This document shows, one piece after another, positions 46,127-54,557 of a stretch of DNA of 64,000 nucleotides (position 1 is its first letter; each line of letters begins with the position of its first letter). The stretch covers positions 1-64,000 of the forward strand of contig NZ_FTNI01000013.1 of assembly GCF_900156315.1 (NCBI RefSeq). The letters run 5' to 3'. A program made the position numbers and the translations under genes. The stretch is from Microbispora rosea. Its GTDB lineage: Bacteria; Actinomycetota; Actinomycetes; Streptosporangiales; Streptosporangiaceae. The notes below the pieces were generated by a model that ran no database searches, was not told the DNA's origin, and saw only the letters and a program-made list of their open reading frames with translations.

Positions 46127-47133
46127 GGACGAGGACCTGGACGGGCTCACCGCCGATGCCGTCGTCGACCTCGGCGGGGCGCCGGTGGTGCCGGGGTTCA
46201 ACGACGCCCACCACCACCTGAGCATGCGGGGTCAGCGGCTGCGCGAGCTGGACCTGCGCGACGGCCAAGTGGGGACGCTCGACGAGGTGTACGCGAAGGT
46301 CGCCGAGCGCGCCGCGGGCCTGCCGCAGGACGCGTGGGTCAAGGGAGCGGGCTACGACCAGAACAAGCTGGGCGGGCTGCACCCGAGCCGCGAGGCGCTC
46401 GTCGGGCGGCCGGCGGCCGGCCCGACGGGCTGCTCGCCGAACAGGCCCAGGGCCTGGCGGACGCCGTGCTGCGCCCGGTGCCGTTCGAGGACTTCGTCGA
46501 GGGCATCGCGCTGGCTGGCCGGGAGGCGGCCGGTGAGGGCCTGACCAGCTTCACCGAGCCGGGCATCGGACGCGGTCTGGCCGGCAACGGCGCCTGGGAC
46601 CTCGCCGCCTTCCAGGAGGCGGTGCGGCGGGGCGTGCTGCCGCAGCGGGCCACGCTGATGCCCGGCTCGCCCAACCTCCACGACATCGGCGACGGCTGGT
46701 TCGGGCTCGACCTCGGGTTCCGCACCGGCATCGGTGACGAACGGCTGCGGATCGGGCCGGTGAAGCCGTTCTCCGACGGCTCGCTCATCGGCCGCACCGC
46801 CGCCATGTGCTGCGACTACGAGGGAGAGCCGGGCAACCGGGGACTGCTGCAGCAGGACGCCGAGGCGCTGCGTGCCTTCATCCTGCGGGCGCACGCCGCG
46901 GGCTGGCAGATCGCCACCCACGCCATCGGCGACCGCGCGGTCGACGTGGTCCTCGACGCTTACGAGGAGGCGCAGGCGCGCGATCCCCGGCCCGACGCCC
47001 GCCACCGCATCGAGCACTGCGCGGTGACCAGCGACGCCCAGGTGGCGAGGATCGCCAGGCTCGGCGTCATCCCGGTGCCGCAGGGCCGGTTCGTCTCCGA
47101 GCTCGGCGACGGGATGCTCGCCGCCCTCGGGCA
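46122..47133 (+). pseudogene. YtcJ-type amidohydrolase, both ends and the middle deleted
   Basis: It enters at DEDLDGLTADAVVDLGG, so the first 40 or so residues are missing. The metal motif VVPGFNDAHHHLSMRG follows. Near 46420 the frame changes and about 50-60 expected residues are absent (HPSREALVGRPAAG jumps to RPDGLLAEQAQG). It then runs on normally through GIGDERLRIGPVKPFSDGSLIG, WQIATHAIGDRAVDVVLDAY and RHRIEHC, and stops being recognisable at GMLAALG where the RHH-like gene begins. About one fifth of the C-terminus is lost. Confidence 0.85.
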
Positions 47134-47136
47134 TGG

Positions 47137-47157
47137 TACGTTGTTACCATGGTAACA
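47137..47157. promoter_or_regulatory. Leaderless promoter with 16-bp operator palindrome over the start codon
   Basis: TACGTT (47137-47142) lies 6 bases before ATG 47149. TGTTACCATGGTAACA (47142-47157) is a perfect palindrome centred on the start codon, so a bound repressor would cover the start of transcription and translation. The RHH-like product is a natural candidate for binding it. Confidence 0.6.
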
Positions 47158-47391
47158 GTGCAGCGGACGCAGACCGGCCTTCGCGTCGAGCGCAACACCT
47201 TGAAGGTGCTCAAGGGCCTGGCCGAATACCTGGACATGTCCCTCGGCGACCTCGTGGAGGGAATCGTCCTGCACGCCTTCGAGGGCAAGTCGCCGTTCGG
47301 GCCGGAGACCCTCGCGAAGATCGGGCAGCTCAAGGAGGTCTACGGCCTGACTCTGACGGCCGCCGACGCCCACCGGCTGGAGGAGAGGTGA
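47149..47391 (+). CDS. Small ribbon-helix-helix-like protein
   Basis: 80 residues. The segment VQRTQTGLRVERNTLKVLKG, then LAEYLDMSLGDLVEGIVLHAF, has the strand-helix-helix pattern of Arc/CopG-like DNA-binding proteins. The tail (LAKIGQLKEVYGLTLTAADA) is helical. It overlaps the SRPBCC gene as GTGA. The palindrome on its own start codon suggests autoregulation. The family is not recognised with certainty. Confidence 0.7.
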   Translation: MVTVQRTQTGLRVERNTLKVLKGLAEYLDMSLGDLVEGIVLHAFEGKSPFGPETLAKIGQLKEVYGLTLTAADAHRLEER

Positions 47392-47843
47392 GCGCCGGCC
47401 CGCGGCGCCGCCGCCTCACCGGCAGCCTCCGGGTCGCGCTCGCGCCCGCCGAGGCGTTCCGGCTGTTCACCCCATACGGCGAACGGGACTGGGCGGAGGG
47501 ATGGGAGCCGCGGTTCCCGGAACGGGTCACGGACGACACGGCGCCCGGCACGGTCTTCCAGACCCATGCGCACGGGGCCACCACCACGTGGATCGTCCTG
47601 CATCGCGAGCCCGGCCGGTCGGTCTCCTACGCCCGCGTGCGCGAGGGGGTCCACGCCGGCACCGTGGGCGTGACGCTCGCTCGGGCGGAGCGCGGGCACA
47701 GCGACGTGACGGTCACCTACGACCTCACCCCGCTCACCGCCACGGCCGAGGCCGACCTGGCCGCCTTCGCCGCCGGCTACCCGGCGTTCCTGCGCTCCTG
47801 GGAGGACGCCATCGCCGCCCATCTCGGCAAGATGGACCAATAA
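47388..47843 (+). CDS. SRPBCC (START/Bet v1-like) domain protein
   Basis: 151 residues: LTGSLRVALAPAEAFRLFTP at the start, W-rich GERDWAEGWEPRFPE, then TTTWIVLHREPGRSVSYARV and VTVTYDLTPLTATAE, the strand order of polyketide-cyclase/START-like proteins. The ligand is unknown. GTG 47388 overlaps the RHH-like stop; AGGAGAG directly upstream is a good site. Its stop lies inside the operator of the following tetR gene. Confidence 0.8.
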   Translation: MSAGPRRRRLTGSLRVALAPAEAFRLFTPYGERDWAEGWEPRFPERVTDDTAPGTVFQTHAHGATTTWIVLHREPGRSVSYARVREGVHAGTVGVTLARAERGHSDVTVTYDLTPLTATAEADLAAFAAGYPAFLRSWEDAIAAHLGKMDQ

Positions 47844-47860
47844 GTACAGGAAGTTGGTCC
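47834..47860. promoter_or_regulatory. TetR-type operator
   Basis: GGACCAA (47834-47840) and TTGGTCC (47854-47860), perfect inverted arms 13 bases apart, 14 bases upstream of the tetR ATG. It covers the SRPBCC stop codon. Probably the autoregulatory site of the TetR protein. Confidence 0.65.
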
Positions 47861-47874
47861 GAAGGAGGGGTGCG

Positions 47875-48501
47875 ATGGGGGCGCTGACCACGAAGGGGGC
47901 CGCCACGCGGCATCGGATCGTCGAGGGTGCGGCCGAGACGATCCGCGAGCGCGGGGTGATGGACACCACCCTTGACGACGTGCGCGCCCGGACGCGCACC
48001 AGCAAGAGCCAGCTGTTCCACTACTTCCCCGGCGGCAAGGAGGAGCTGCTGCTGGCCGTGGCCCGCTTCGAGGCCGACCGGGTGCTCGCCGACCAGCAGC
48101 CCTACCTCGGCGAGCTCACCTCGTGGGCGGCCTGGCAGGCCTGGCGTGACCGCGTCGTGGAGCGCTACCGCGAGCAGGGGCGGCAGTGCCCGCTCAACGT
48201 GGTGATGTCGCAGGTGGGGCACAGCACACCGGGCGCCCAGGCGGTGGTGACCGAGCTGATGCTCCGGTGGGAGGCGGAGATCGCCGCCGGCGTGCGGCAC
48301 ATGCAGGCCGCGGGCGAGATCGACCTGGGCATCGATCCCGGGCAGGCGGCGGCCGCGCTGCTTGCGGGGATCCAAGGAGGCGTGCTGCTCCACCTGTCCA
48401 CCGGCCGGCTCACCCACCTGGAGGCGGCGCTGGACGTCGGCATCGGCCACCTGCGCGGCAGCGTGGCGCGGCTCAGTCCTCCGTACGGCGCAGGCGCTTG
48501 A
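47875..48501 (+). CDS. TetR/AcrR family transcriptional regulator
   Basis: 208 residues. The HTH is TRHRIVEGAAETIRERGVMDTTLDD and SKSQLFHYFPGGKEELL; the C-terminal ligand domain is helical with WRDRVVERYREQGRQCPLNV. ATG 47875 follows GGAGGGGTGCG. The last 10 residues (RLSPPYGAGA) are encoded by the first bases of the duplicated arfB block, antisense to it, so the present C-terminus may have been set by that duplication. Confidence 0.9.
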   Translation: MGALTTKGAATRHRIVEGAAETIRERGVMDTTLDDVRARTRTSKSQLFHYFPGGKEELLLAVARFEADRVLADQQPYLGELTSWAAWQAWRDRVVERYREQGRQCPLNVVMSQVGHSTPGAQAVVTELMLRWEAEIAAGVRHMQAAGEIDLGIDPGQAAAALLAGIQGGVLLHLSTGRLTHLEAALDVGIGHLRGSVARLSPPYGAGA

Positions 48502-48700
48502 GGTCGGAGCGGTGTTTCTTGGCGGTCAGGCGGAGCGCCGGGCCGAGGGCGGTCGTCCCCGCGAGGTCGAAGCTCGGCTCGACCCGGCTGTCGGTGGTGT
48601 TGACGCCCTGGCCTCCCGGGCCGGACGAGCGGGAGAATCGCCAGGCGAGCTCCGCTTCGGGCACGACGACCGAGCCGCGCACGGGCAACGGGCCTGTCAT
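48473..48700 (-). pseudogene. Internally deleted arfB copy
   Basis: 75 codons against 140 in the intact copy at 50946-51368. The GGQ part (SSGPGGQGVNTTDSRVE) and the basic tail (LTAKKHRSDLKRLRR) are kept, but 65 codons between them are gone in frame. The ORF is open from ATG to TGA, so a short protein could be made: GGQ domain plus ribosome-anchoring tail with the linker shortened. I treat it as a relic. Confidence 0.75.
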
Positions 48701-48712
48701 GACGTTCCTTCC

Positions 48713-48831
48713 CGCGCGTGCGGGCCCGCGACGCGGTCGCCGAGGTCGTCCGCAGGCGCCGCCCCCGGGTGGTGGTCGCCCACTCGCTCGGCAGCGTCGT
48801 GACCTGCGACATCGACTGGCTCGACTTCCAC
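48713..48831 (+). pseudogene. Relic of the 51522-52355 alpha/beta hydrolase gene
   Basis: Encodes VRARDAVAEVVRRRRPRVVV, then AHSLGSVVT joined directly to CDIDWLDFH of the parent; 78 codons between are missing in frame and the parent's first 139 codons are absent. No start codon in context. Non-functional. Confidence 0.85.
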
Positions 48832-48862
48832 TGTAGGCCGCCCGTCTCGCGCGGGCGACGGG

Positions 48863-48897
48863 CGCTCTCCGCGGAGACGGAGCCTCCGGGGAGAGCG
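48863..48897. terminator. Hairpin terminator of the secreted-protein gene
   Basis: CGCTCTCC (48863-48870) pairs with GGAGAGCG (48890-48897). It lies 28 bases past the stop of the minus-strand gene. A second small hairpin (GCCCGTC/GACGGGC) lies just beyond it. Confidence 0.55.
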
Positions 48898-48924
48898 GCC
48901 GCCGTCGCGACTCGCCGCGCCGGC

Positions 48925-50721
48925 CTACGAAATCCAGGGATTGACGCCGTACAACACCCGGTTCTTCACCCCTTCCCCTTCGGTGATCGACCACAGGATC
49001 GGAGGCTGGGTGGATCGGTGCCAGTAGAGTTCCTGCACACCCCTGGCCGCGAAGTGCGGCACCGGCGGCTGACCCGGGACGGCGTCGTACCGCCGGCCCA
49101 GAGTGGCCACCTTGTTGTTGCTCATCGTGAACTGGTAGAGGCCGTTCCACGAGATGCCGCCCTGAGTCCAGGGGGTCGGCTGCGTGTAGGCCGCGGTCGC
49201 GCGTGCCCTGTCGTCCGTGCCGTAGGCGAGGCAACCGCGGTCACACGCGCTGGTGTCCGGAGCCATCCTGTACCGCGCGACGCGGCCCGTCGGGGCCGCC
49301 GCCTGCGGCGAGGCCGGCCTGCAGGTGGGTGTGGGCTGACGGGGGTCGCACCATTCACCGGTGAGCACGCTCGGCGGACTCGTGCTCCGGTCGAGGCCGA
49401 GATATCCGAAGCACGGCGGGCTGCTCATCGATGCGCACCGCACGCCGGTGACCTGCGGCCGCCATATGCCTCGCAGGGGCAGGACGTACCGGTTTCCCTG
49501 GGAATAGTAGGTGCCGTTGTGAAGGCCGATGGGCCTTCCGGTGTTGGTGATGTCGCTGACCGCGCTCAATCCCAGATCGAAGAGGTCGCGCAGGTCGAAG
49601 ACGAGAATCCCGTTGTTCTCCGGATGTTCCCTGTTGTCGTCGGCGATGAGCAGATATTGGTGATACCAGACCACTCCGCCGGCGTGGATCCGCATGGGAT
49701 CGAAGGAGACGGGGCCGCTCGCGTCCTTGAACGGATTCACCAGAAGAACGTGCTGGTAGTGGTTGAACGGCCCGACCCCCACTTCGTTCAGGAAGGTCAC
49801 CCGCGATGAGTTGTTGGCGGGACCGTGCCACGTGAAGACGAACGCCCTGGCGGTGTCGTCATACGCCGTCCCCTGCGCGGTCGAGTCCCAGGTGCCGCTG
49901 ATCCCCTGCGGTGTCCACATGCCTGTGGCGTCCTCGGGGGCCAGACAGAACCAGTCGACGACGTTGCGGACCCGCTCACCCTGGGGAGTGACCAGCGCCC
50001 CGCTGTCCTCCATCGGAGCGGGGCACCTCCGATTGGCGAAGGGGCCGCCCGGCAGGGAGCCGGCCAGCAGTTCCGACACCTTGGTGTAGCTGTAGCCAGG
50101 CGGCGTGAACCGGAGATCCTGGCGAAGTCCCTGGATGAGATCGCCGTACGTGTTCCCCTGCGCGTTGCGGTCGTCCCAGGTCAGTGTGTAGTCGCCGGTG
50201 CCCGTGGTGCGCATCGGGACCGGGGTCGGGACCGGTTGAGCCCCCACCACGGGGTTCGCGGGTGGGTCCGCTGCCGGGTCCACCGCTGGATCCGCCGCTG
50301 GATCCGCAGCCGCGCTTGCGGCGGTCCCCGGCGCCGGGTCACGGACGACCTGCTTGTCCCATGACTTGTTGTCCACGCCGTGAACGCCGTTCAGGCCGGT
50401 CCACGGAGCCGTCTTCTCGTCCGCGGCCTGCCAGTTGTAGGGCAGCGCCCGGGTGTCCGTGCCGGCTTTCTGGAACGGTGCCAGAATCTGCGTGAGATCT
50501 CGCAGCGCGTGTTGCCTCTGCGCGTTCTTCTGGTGCGAATACTGCCGCTGCCTCTTCTTGTTCTTGTTCGCGTTCTTGTTCCCCCCGCCGTGCGAAGCGC
50601 CGCCGGGTCCGCCGGAATCCACTCCCACGGTGGCCGTGGCGACGCCGTCCAGCAGGGGACAGGCGACGGTCAAGGCGGCGCTTATCGCGAAGGCTCTGAT
50701 AAAGTCGCCGAGTGTTGGCAA
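48925..50721 (-). CDS. Large secreted protein of unknown function
   Basis: 598 residues. A signal peptide (FIRAFAISAALTVACPLLDG) is followed by a Gly/Asn/Lys-rich basic stretch (NKNANKNKKRQRQ), then Ala/Asp/Pro repeats (ADPAADPAVDPAADPPANP). A long C-terminal domain (about 185-598) has several Cys and Trp residues and segments such as GGVVWYHQYLLIADDNREHP, FDLRDLFDLG and GGISWNGLYQFTMSNNKVATL. The last part looks like a beta-propeller-like or lectin-like fold, but I do not recognise the family. The TTG start at 50721 has AAAGGGG upstream. GC and codon choice are lower than in neighbours, suggesting transfer. Confidence 0.8.
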   Translation of the reverse strand: MPTLGDFIRAFAISAALTVACPLLDGVATATVGVDSGGPGGASHGGGNKNANKNKKRQRQYSHQKNAQRQHALRDLTQILAPFQKAGTDTRALPYNWQAADEKTAPWTGLNGVHGVDNKSWDKQVVRDPAPGTAASAAADPAADPAVDPAADPPANPVVGAQPVPTPVPMRTTGTGDYTLTWDDRNAQGNTYGDLIQGLRQDLRFTPPGYSYTKVSELLAGSLPGGPFANRRCPAPMEDSGALVTPQGERVRNVVDWFCLAPEDATGMWTPQGISGTWDSTAQGTAYDDTARAFVFTWHGPANNSSRVTFLNEVGVGPFNHYQHVLLVNPFKDASGPVSFDPMRIHAGGVVWYHQYLLIADDNREHPENNGILVFDLRDLFDLGLSAVSDITNTGRPIGLHNGTYYSQGNRYVLPLRGIWRPQVTGVRCASMSSPPCFGYLGLDRSTSPPSVLTGEWCDPRQPTPTCRPASPQAAAPTGRVARYRMAPDTSACDRGCLAYGTDDRARATAAYTQPTPWTQGGISWNGLYQFTMSNNKVATLGRRYDAVPGQPPVPHFAARGVQELYWHRSTQPPILWSITEGEGVKNRVLYGVNPWIS

Positions 50722-50945
50722 TTACACCCCTTTAATAAATTCTCGCCGGACTGTCCGAGTTCTTCCTGATGGCGAGAATGTCCGCTCTGAGATCCGGGGA
50801 CGGATCGATGTACGCCGAATTTCCTCGGCGGCCGGAGCGGCAAACGAACATCGGCGAGCTCTTATCCCGCCGATTGTCGCTTCGTTGATGACGCAGTTTG
50901 ATATGGGTGTTTTCGCCGCCTGGGGGCGGTACTCCAGGGCCGGGC
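50722..50945. other. Low-GC spacer upstream of the secreted-protein gene
   Basis: 224 bases without a gene. AT-rich at 50730-50745 (candidate -10 region for the minus-strand gene) and contains the palindrome CGGACTGTCCG near 50750. The right edge is where the duplicated block starts (50944). Confidence 0.5.
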
Positions 50946-51368
50946 TCAGTCCTCCGTACGGCGCAGGCGCTTGAGGTCGGAGCGGTGTTTCTTGGCGGTC
51001 AGGCGGCGCTCGACCGCGCCCTTGGACGGCTTGGTGGGACGGCGCCGCTTGGGCGGCGGCGCGATCGCCTCGCGGAGGAGGGCGGCGAGCCGTTCCCGCG
51101 CCGCCTCCCGGTTGCGCAGCTGCGAGCGGTATTCCGAGGCGGCCAATGTGATCACACCGTCGACCAGGCGGGCGGCGAGCCGTTCGAGCGCGCGGGCCTT
51201 GAGCGCCGGGCCGAGGGCGGTCGTCCCCGCGAGGTCGAAGCTCAGCTCGACCCGGCTGTCGGTGGTGTTGACGCCCTGGCCTCCCGGGCCGGACGAGCGG
51301 GAGAATCGCCAGGCGAGCTCCGCTTCGGGCACGACGACCGAGCCGCGCACGTGCAACGGGCCTGTCAT
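50946..51368 (-). CDS. arfB: Peptidyl-tRNA hydrolase ArfB (ribosome rescue)
   Basis: 140 residues. The release-factor GGQ motif SSGPGGQGVNTTDSRVEL is near residue 30 and a basic C-terminal tail (KRRRPTKPSKGA, KKHRSDLKRLRR) would enter the mRNA channel of stalled ribosomes. It frees non-stop ribosomes by hydrolysing peptidyl-tRNA. ATG 51368 follows GGAAGGAACGTC. It is the intact copy of a duplicated locus; the shortened copy is at 48473-48700. Confidence 0.92.
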   Translation of the reverse strand: MTGPLHVRGSVVVPEAELAWRFSRSSGPGGQGVNTTDSRVELSFDLAGTTALGPALKARALERLAARLVDGVITLAASEYRSQLRNREAARERLAALLREAIAPPPKRRRPTKPSKGAVERRLTAKKHRSDLKRLRRTED

Positions 51369-51521
51369 GACGTTCCTTCCTCGATCGGGACGCCCAACCT
51401 ATCTCGGTGAATATCACCACCGCTTGCCATTTATCACCGTAAACGCGGCGGGTGGTTGTCGCGGTCCAACGCGTCGTGCACAGTGACCCCCGTATTCCAG
51501 ACGACAGGGATGGGCGGGAGC

Positions 51522-52355
51522 ATGACCTCGATCGTGGGCGTCCACGGCATCGGCAAGTACCACTACTACGAGGAGGCCGGCGGGTCGGCGGGCGGCGCCG
51601 CCGAGGCCGTGCGGACCAAGTGGAACACCTATCTGCACCAGGGGCTCACCGGCCGGGCGGACGGCGCGGGCCAGTACTTCGCCGAGATCGCCTACTACGC
51701 CCACCACCTGCACGGCGGGCCGCCGAAGCCGCCGCGGCAGATGGAGGCGCCGGCCAAACTGGTCCTCGCCGACTGGGCGGTCCAGCTCGGCGGCCCGTTC
51801 CGCGACGCGGCGGGGGAGTCGCTCACCGGTCTCGCGCACCGGCTGGCCGAGTGGCTGCTGACGAGGATGGGCCCGCAGGCCGTGCGGTTCGCCCAGGACT
51901 TCTGCCCGGAGGTGGCCGCCTATCTGGGCGGCGGAGACCCGCGCGTGCGGGCCCGCGACGCGGTCGCCGAGGTCGTCCGCAGGCGCCGTCCCCGGGTGGT
52001 GGTCGCCCACTCGCTCGGCAGCGTCGTGACGTACGAGGCGCTGTGGGCGCATCCCGATCTCTCGGTCGAGTTGCTGGTGACGCTGGGCAGCCCGCTCGGC
52101 ATGCGCGACGTCGTCTTCGAGCGGCTCGCGCCGGTCCCGGTGCGGGGGCGCGGGGCGCGCCCGCCGGGGGTGCGCCGCTGGATCAACATCGCCGACAAGG
52201 ACGACATCGCCGCGATCCCGGCGGTGCTGGCGTCGTGCTTCGACGGCGTCGAGCGGGACGTCTCCTGCGACATCGACTGGCTCGACTTCCACACCGTGCG
52301 CAACTACCTGCGCTGCGGGAGCGCCAACGAGTACCTCAAGCCCTATGTGACCTGA
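51522..52355 (+). CDS. Alpha/beta-fold serine hydrolase
   Basis: 277 residues. The first strand is IVGVHGIGKYHYYEEAGG, the nucleophile elbow is VVVAHSLGSVVTYEALW (Ser in AHSLG), and the C-terminal His candidate is in DWLDFHTVRNYLRCG. The family resembles actinobacterial lipase-like proteins that start with a VHGIG motif; the substrate is unknown. ATG 51522 or ATG 51510 may start it. It is divergent from arfB. A shortened relic lies at 48713-48831. Confidence 0.82.
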   Translation: MTSIVGVHGIGKYHYYEEAGGSAGGAAEAVRTKWNTYLHQGLTGRADGAGQYFAEIAYYAHHLHGGPPKPPRQMEAPAKLVLADWAVQLGGPFRDAAGESLTGLAHRLAEWLLTRMGPQAVRFAQDFCPEVAAYLGGGDPRVRARDAVAEVVRRRRPRVVVAHSLGSVVTYEALWAHPDLSVELLVTLGSPLGMRDVVFERLAPVPVRGRGARPPGVRRWINIADKDDIAAIPAVLASCFDGVERDVSCDIDWLDFHTVRNYLRCGSANEYLKPYVT

Positions 52356-52384
52356 TTCCGAACACAGGTTACGATCGTACGACC

Positions 52385-52963
52385 ATGAAGATTGTGCTTT
52401 TCGACTACGGCAACGTCGTGTCGCTTCCCCAGGACCCCGAGGACGTCGCGCGCATGGCGGGAGGTGATCCGGGGTTCGAGGACCGCTACTGGGAGGTGCG
52501 GCTCGACTTCGACCGCGGCTCGCTCGACCCGGCCGCGTACTGGTCCCACGTGTACGGCAGGCCGATCGGCGGAGCCGAGCTGGACGCGGTCGTCGCCCTC
52601 GACGCGGCGAGCTGGTCGCGGCCCAACGAGGAGACCGTGGCGATCATCGACGAGCTGGCCGGCGTCGGGGTTCCCATGGCGCTGCTGTCCAACATGCCGG
52701 TCAGCATCGCCGAGAGCATCGACACGCTCCCGTTCATGCGGCCGATCGGCCCCCGGTTCTACAGCGGCCGGATGGGCCTGGTGAAGCCGGAGCCGGAGAT
52801 CTTCCACGAGACCGTGGCCTGGCTCGGGGCGGCCCCCGGCGACCTCGTCTTCGTGGACGACAGGCCGGAGAACGTCGCGGCGGCCGAGCGGGCGGGGCTG
52901 GCTGCCGTCCACTTCCGCGACGCCGCGGCCCTGCGCGAGGACCTCAAGAGGCTGCTGGCCTGA
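52385..52963 (+). CDS. HAD family hydrolase
   Basis: 192 residues. Motif I is MKIVLFDYGNVVSL: the second Asp of the usual DxD is replaced by Gly-Asn (DYGN), a variant common in HAD-IA members. Motif II is LLSNMPVS, motif III has Lys in MGLVKPEPEIF, and motif IV is VFVDDRPENVAAAERAG. Phosphatase or dehalogenase-like; substrate unknown. ATG 52385 is 29 bases after the hydrolase stop. Confidence 0.88.
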   Translation: MKIVLFDYGNVVSLPQDPEDVARMAGGDPGFEDRYWEVRLDFDRGSLDPAAYWSHVYGRPIGGAELDAVVALDAASWSRPNEETVAIIDELAGVGVPMALLSNMPVSIAESIDTLPFMRPIGPRFYSGRMGLVKPEPEIFHETVAWLGAAPGDLVFVDDRPENVAAAERAGLAAVHFRDAAALREDLKRLLA

Positions 52964-52975
52964 TCCGGAAACCCG

Positions 52976-54451
52976 TCAGGCGTCCGAGCTCGCCGACGGG
53001 CGGGGGCCGAGGGTAGGCGCCTCGACCGGGCAGCCGGGGGCGGGCGGCTCGGGCGCGGACGCCAGGACGTTCCTCCTGATCGTGACGAACGTGACGGCCG
53101 CCGCGACGACCATCATGGCCGCGGCGGCCAGCATCGAGGTGTGGAACCCCCGGGTGAACGACGCCGGGGAGTCGTAGGCCTCCCCCGCCAGCCCCACCAG
53201 CGGCGGGACGGCGGCGACGGCCAGGAGGCCGCCCGTCCGGGCCAGGGCGTTGTTGATCCCGCTCGCCACGCCCGCGTACCGCTCCTCCGCCGTGGCGAGC
53301 ACGGTCGCGGTGAGCGGGGCGACGGCCGACGACAGGCCGAGCCCGAACACGACCGCCGCGGGCAGCACGTCGGCGAGGTAGGACGCGTCCGGGGCGATGC
53401 GGCTCATCAGCAGCAGCCCGGCCGCGCACAGCAGGATGCCTCCCGTCATGGGGAGGCGCGGGCCCACCCGCTTCGCCAGTTCGCCCGCCCGGGGCGACAG
53501 CAGCAGCATGAGGATCGTCACCGGGAGCATCGCCGACCCGGCGGCGATCGGCGAGAACCCGGCCGACACCTGGAGCTGGACGACCAGCAGGAAGAACACC
53601 AGGCCCATCGCCGCGTACATGACCAGCGTGACGACGTTGACCGCGGTGAACTCCCGCGAGGCGAACACCCCCACGGGGACGAGCGAACGGGGGGAGCGCC
53701 GGATCTCCACCACCACGAAGCAGGCGGCCAGGACGATCCCGGCGGCCAGCGGCACCAGCCCGTCGCCCGCGAGGATCAGGCCGTACGTCAGCCCGGCCAG
53801 CGCGGGTGCGGCGAGGACGGTCCCGAGCACGTCGAAGCGGCCGTGCGGACCGGCGTCCCGGGTCTCGGGCACGTGCCGGGCGGCGACGCCGACCACGACG
53901 GCGGCGAGCGGCAGGTTGAGCAGGAACACCCACCGCCAGCCCGCCGTCTCGACGAGCCAGCCGCCGAACAACGGCCCGAGCGCGGCGGCCACGCCGCCCA
54001 GCCCCGACCAGGCGCCGACGGCGCGCGGCCGGTCGTCGGGCGCGAAGCTCGCCTGGATGATCGCCAGGGACCCGGGGATCAACAGGGCCCCACCGACACC
54101 CTGGAGCGCGCGGGCGAGCACGAGCACGGGCGTGTTCGGCGCGGCCCCGCAGAGCGCGGAGGCCAGGGCGAACCAGACCACCCCGGCGACGAAGATCTTC
54201 CGTCTGCCCAGCCGGTCGCCCAGCGACCCGCCCAGCAGGATCAGCGCGGCCATGGTGAGCGTGTACGCGTTCACGGTCCATTGGAGGCCGGACATTCCGG
54301 CGTGCAGGTCGCGCCCGAGAGCGGGAAGGGCCACGTTGACCACGGTGCCGTCGAGTGTTGCCATGCCCGACCCGAGGACCGTGGTGAGCAGCACCCACCG
54401 GCCTGGCGCCGAGCGCAGCCGGATATGTCCGGATGTCATGGACGCCATCAT
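52976..54451 (-). CDS. DHA2 family MFS drug exporter
   Basis: 491 residues, about 14 membrane helices, EmrB/QacA type. Motifs are VNVALPALGRDLHAGMSGLQW with the TM1 Asp in LDGTVVNVA, motif A LGGSLGDRLGRRKIF, and motif C-like region LGPLFGGWLVETAGWRWVFLLNLP. Likely proton-driven export of a toxic compound. ATG 54451 or 54439. The promoter region towards lon is shared. Confidence 0.9.
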   Translation of the reverse strand: MMASMTSGHIRLRSAPGRWVLLTTVLGSGMATLDGTVVNVALPALGRDLHAGMSGLQWTVNAYTLTMAALILLGGSLGDRLGRRKIFVAGVVWFALASALCGAAPNTPVLVLARALQGVGGALLIPGSLAIIQASFAPDDRPRAVGAWSGLGGVAAALGPLFGGWLVETAGWRWVFLLNLPLAAVVVGVAARHVPETRDAGPHGRFDVLGTVLAAPALAGLTYGLILAGDGLVPLAAGIVLAACFVVVEIRRSPRSLVPVGVFASREFTAVNVVTLVMYAAMGLVFFLLVVQLQVSAGFSPIAAGSAMLPVTILMLLLSPRAGELAKRVGPRLPMTGGILLCAAGLLLMSRIAPDASYLADVLPAAVVFGLGLSSAVAPLTATVLATAEERYAGVASGINNALARTGGLLAVAAVPPLVGLAGEAYDSPASFTRGFHTSMLAAAAMMVVAAAVTFVTIRRNVLASAPEPPAPGCPVEAPTLGPRPSASSDA

Positions 54452-54557
54452 GCGTTACCCGGAGGAGTGGCCGCGCCCTACGGCAAGGTGGATTACACGA
54501 TTACGATCGCTCACAGCGAACTGACGCAGAACAGGGAACAGGATCGGACTCCTGTTA

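Larger units (their letters stand above)
48471..48831. repeat. Condensed copy of the arfB-hydrolase locus (source 50944-52292)
   Basis: Four blocks match the intact locus in the same order and strand. 48471-48533 equals 50944-51006, 48534-48712 equals 51202-51380, 48713-48803 equals 51940-52030, and 48804-48831 equals 52265-52292, with only a few base changes. The gaps are 195, 559 and 234 bp. Junctions show 1-2 shared bases at most. Confidence 0.9.
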
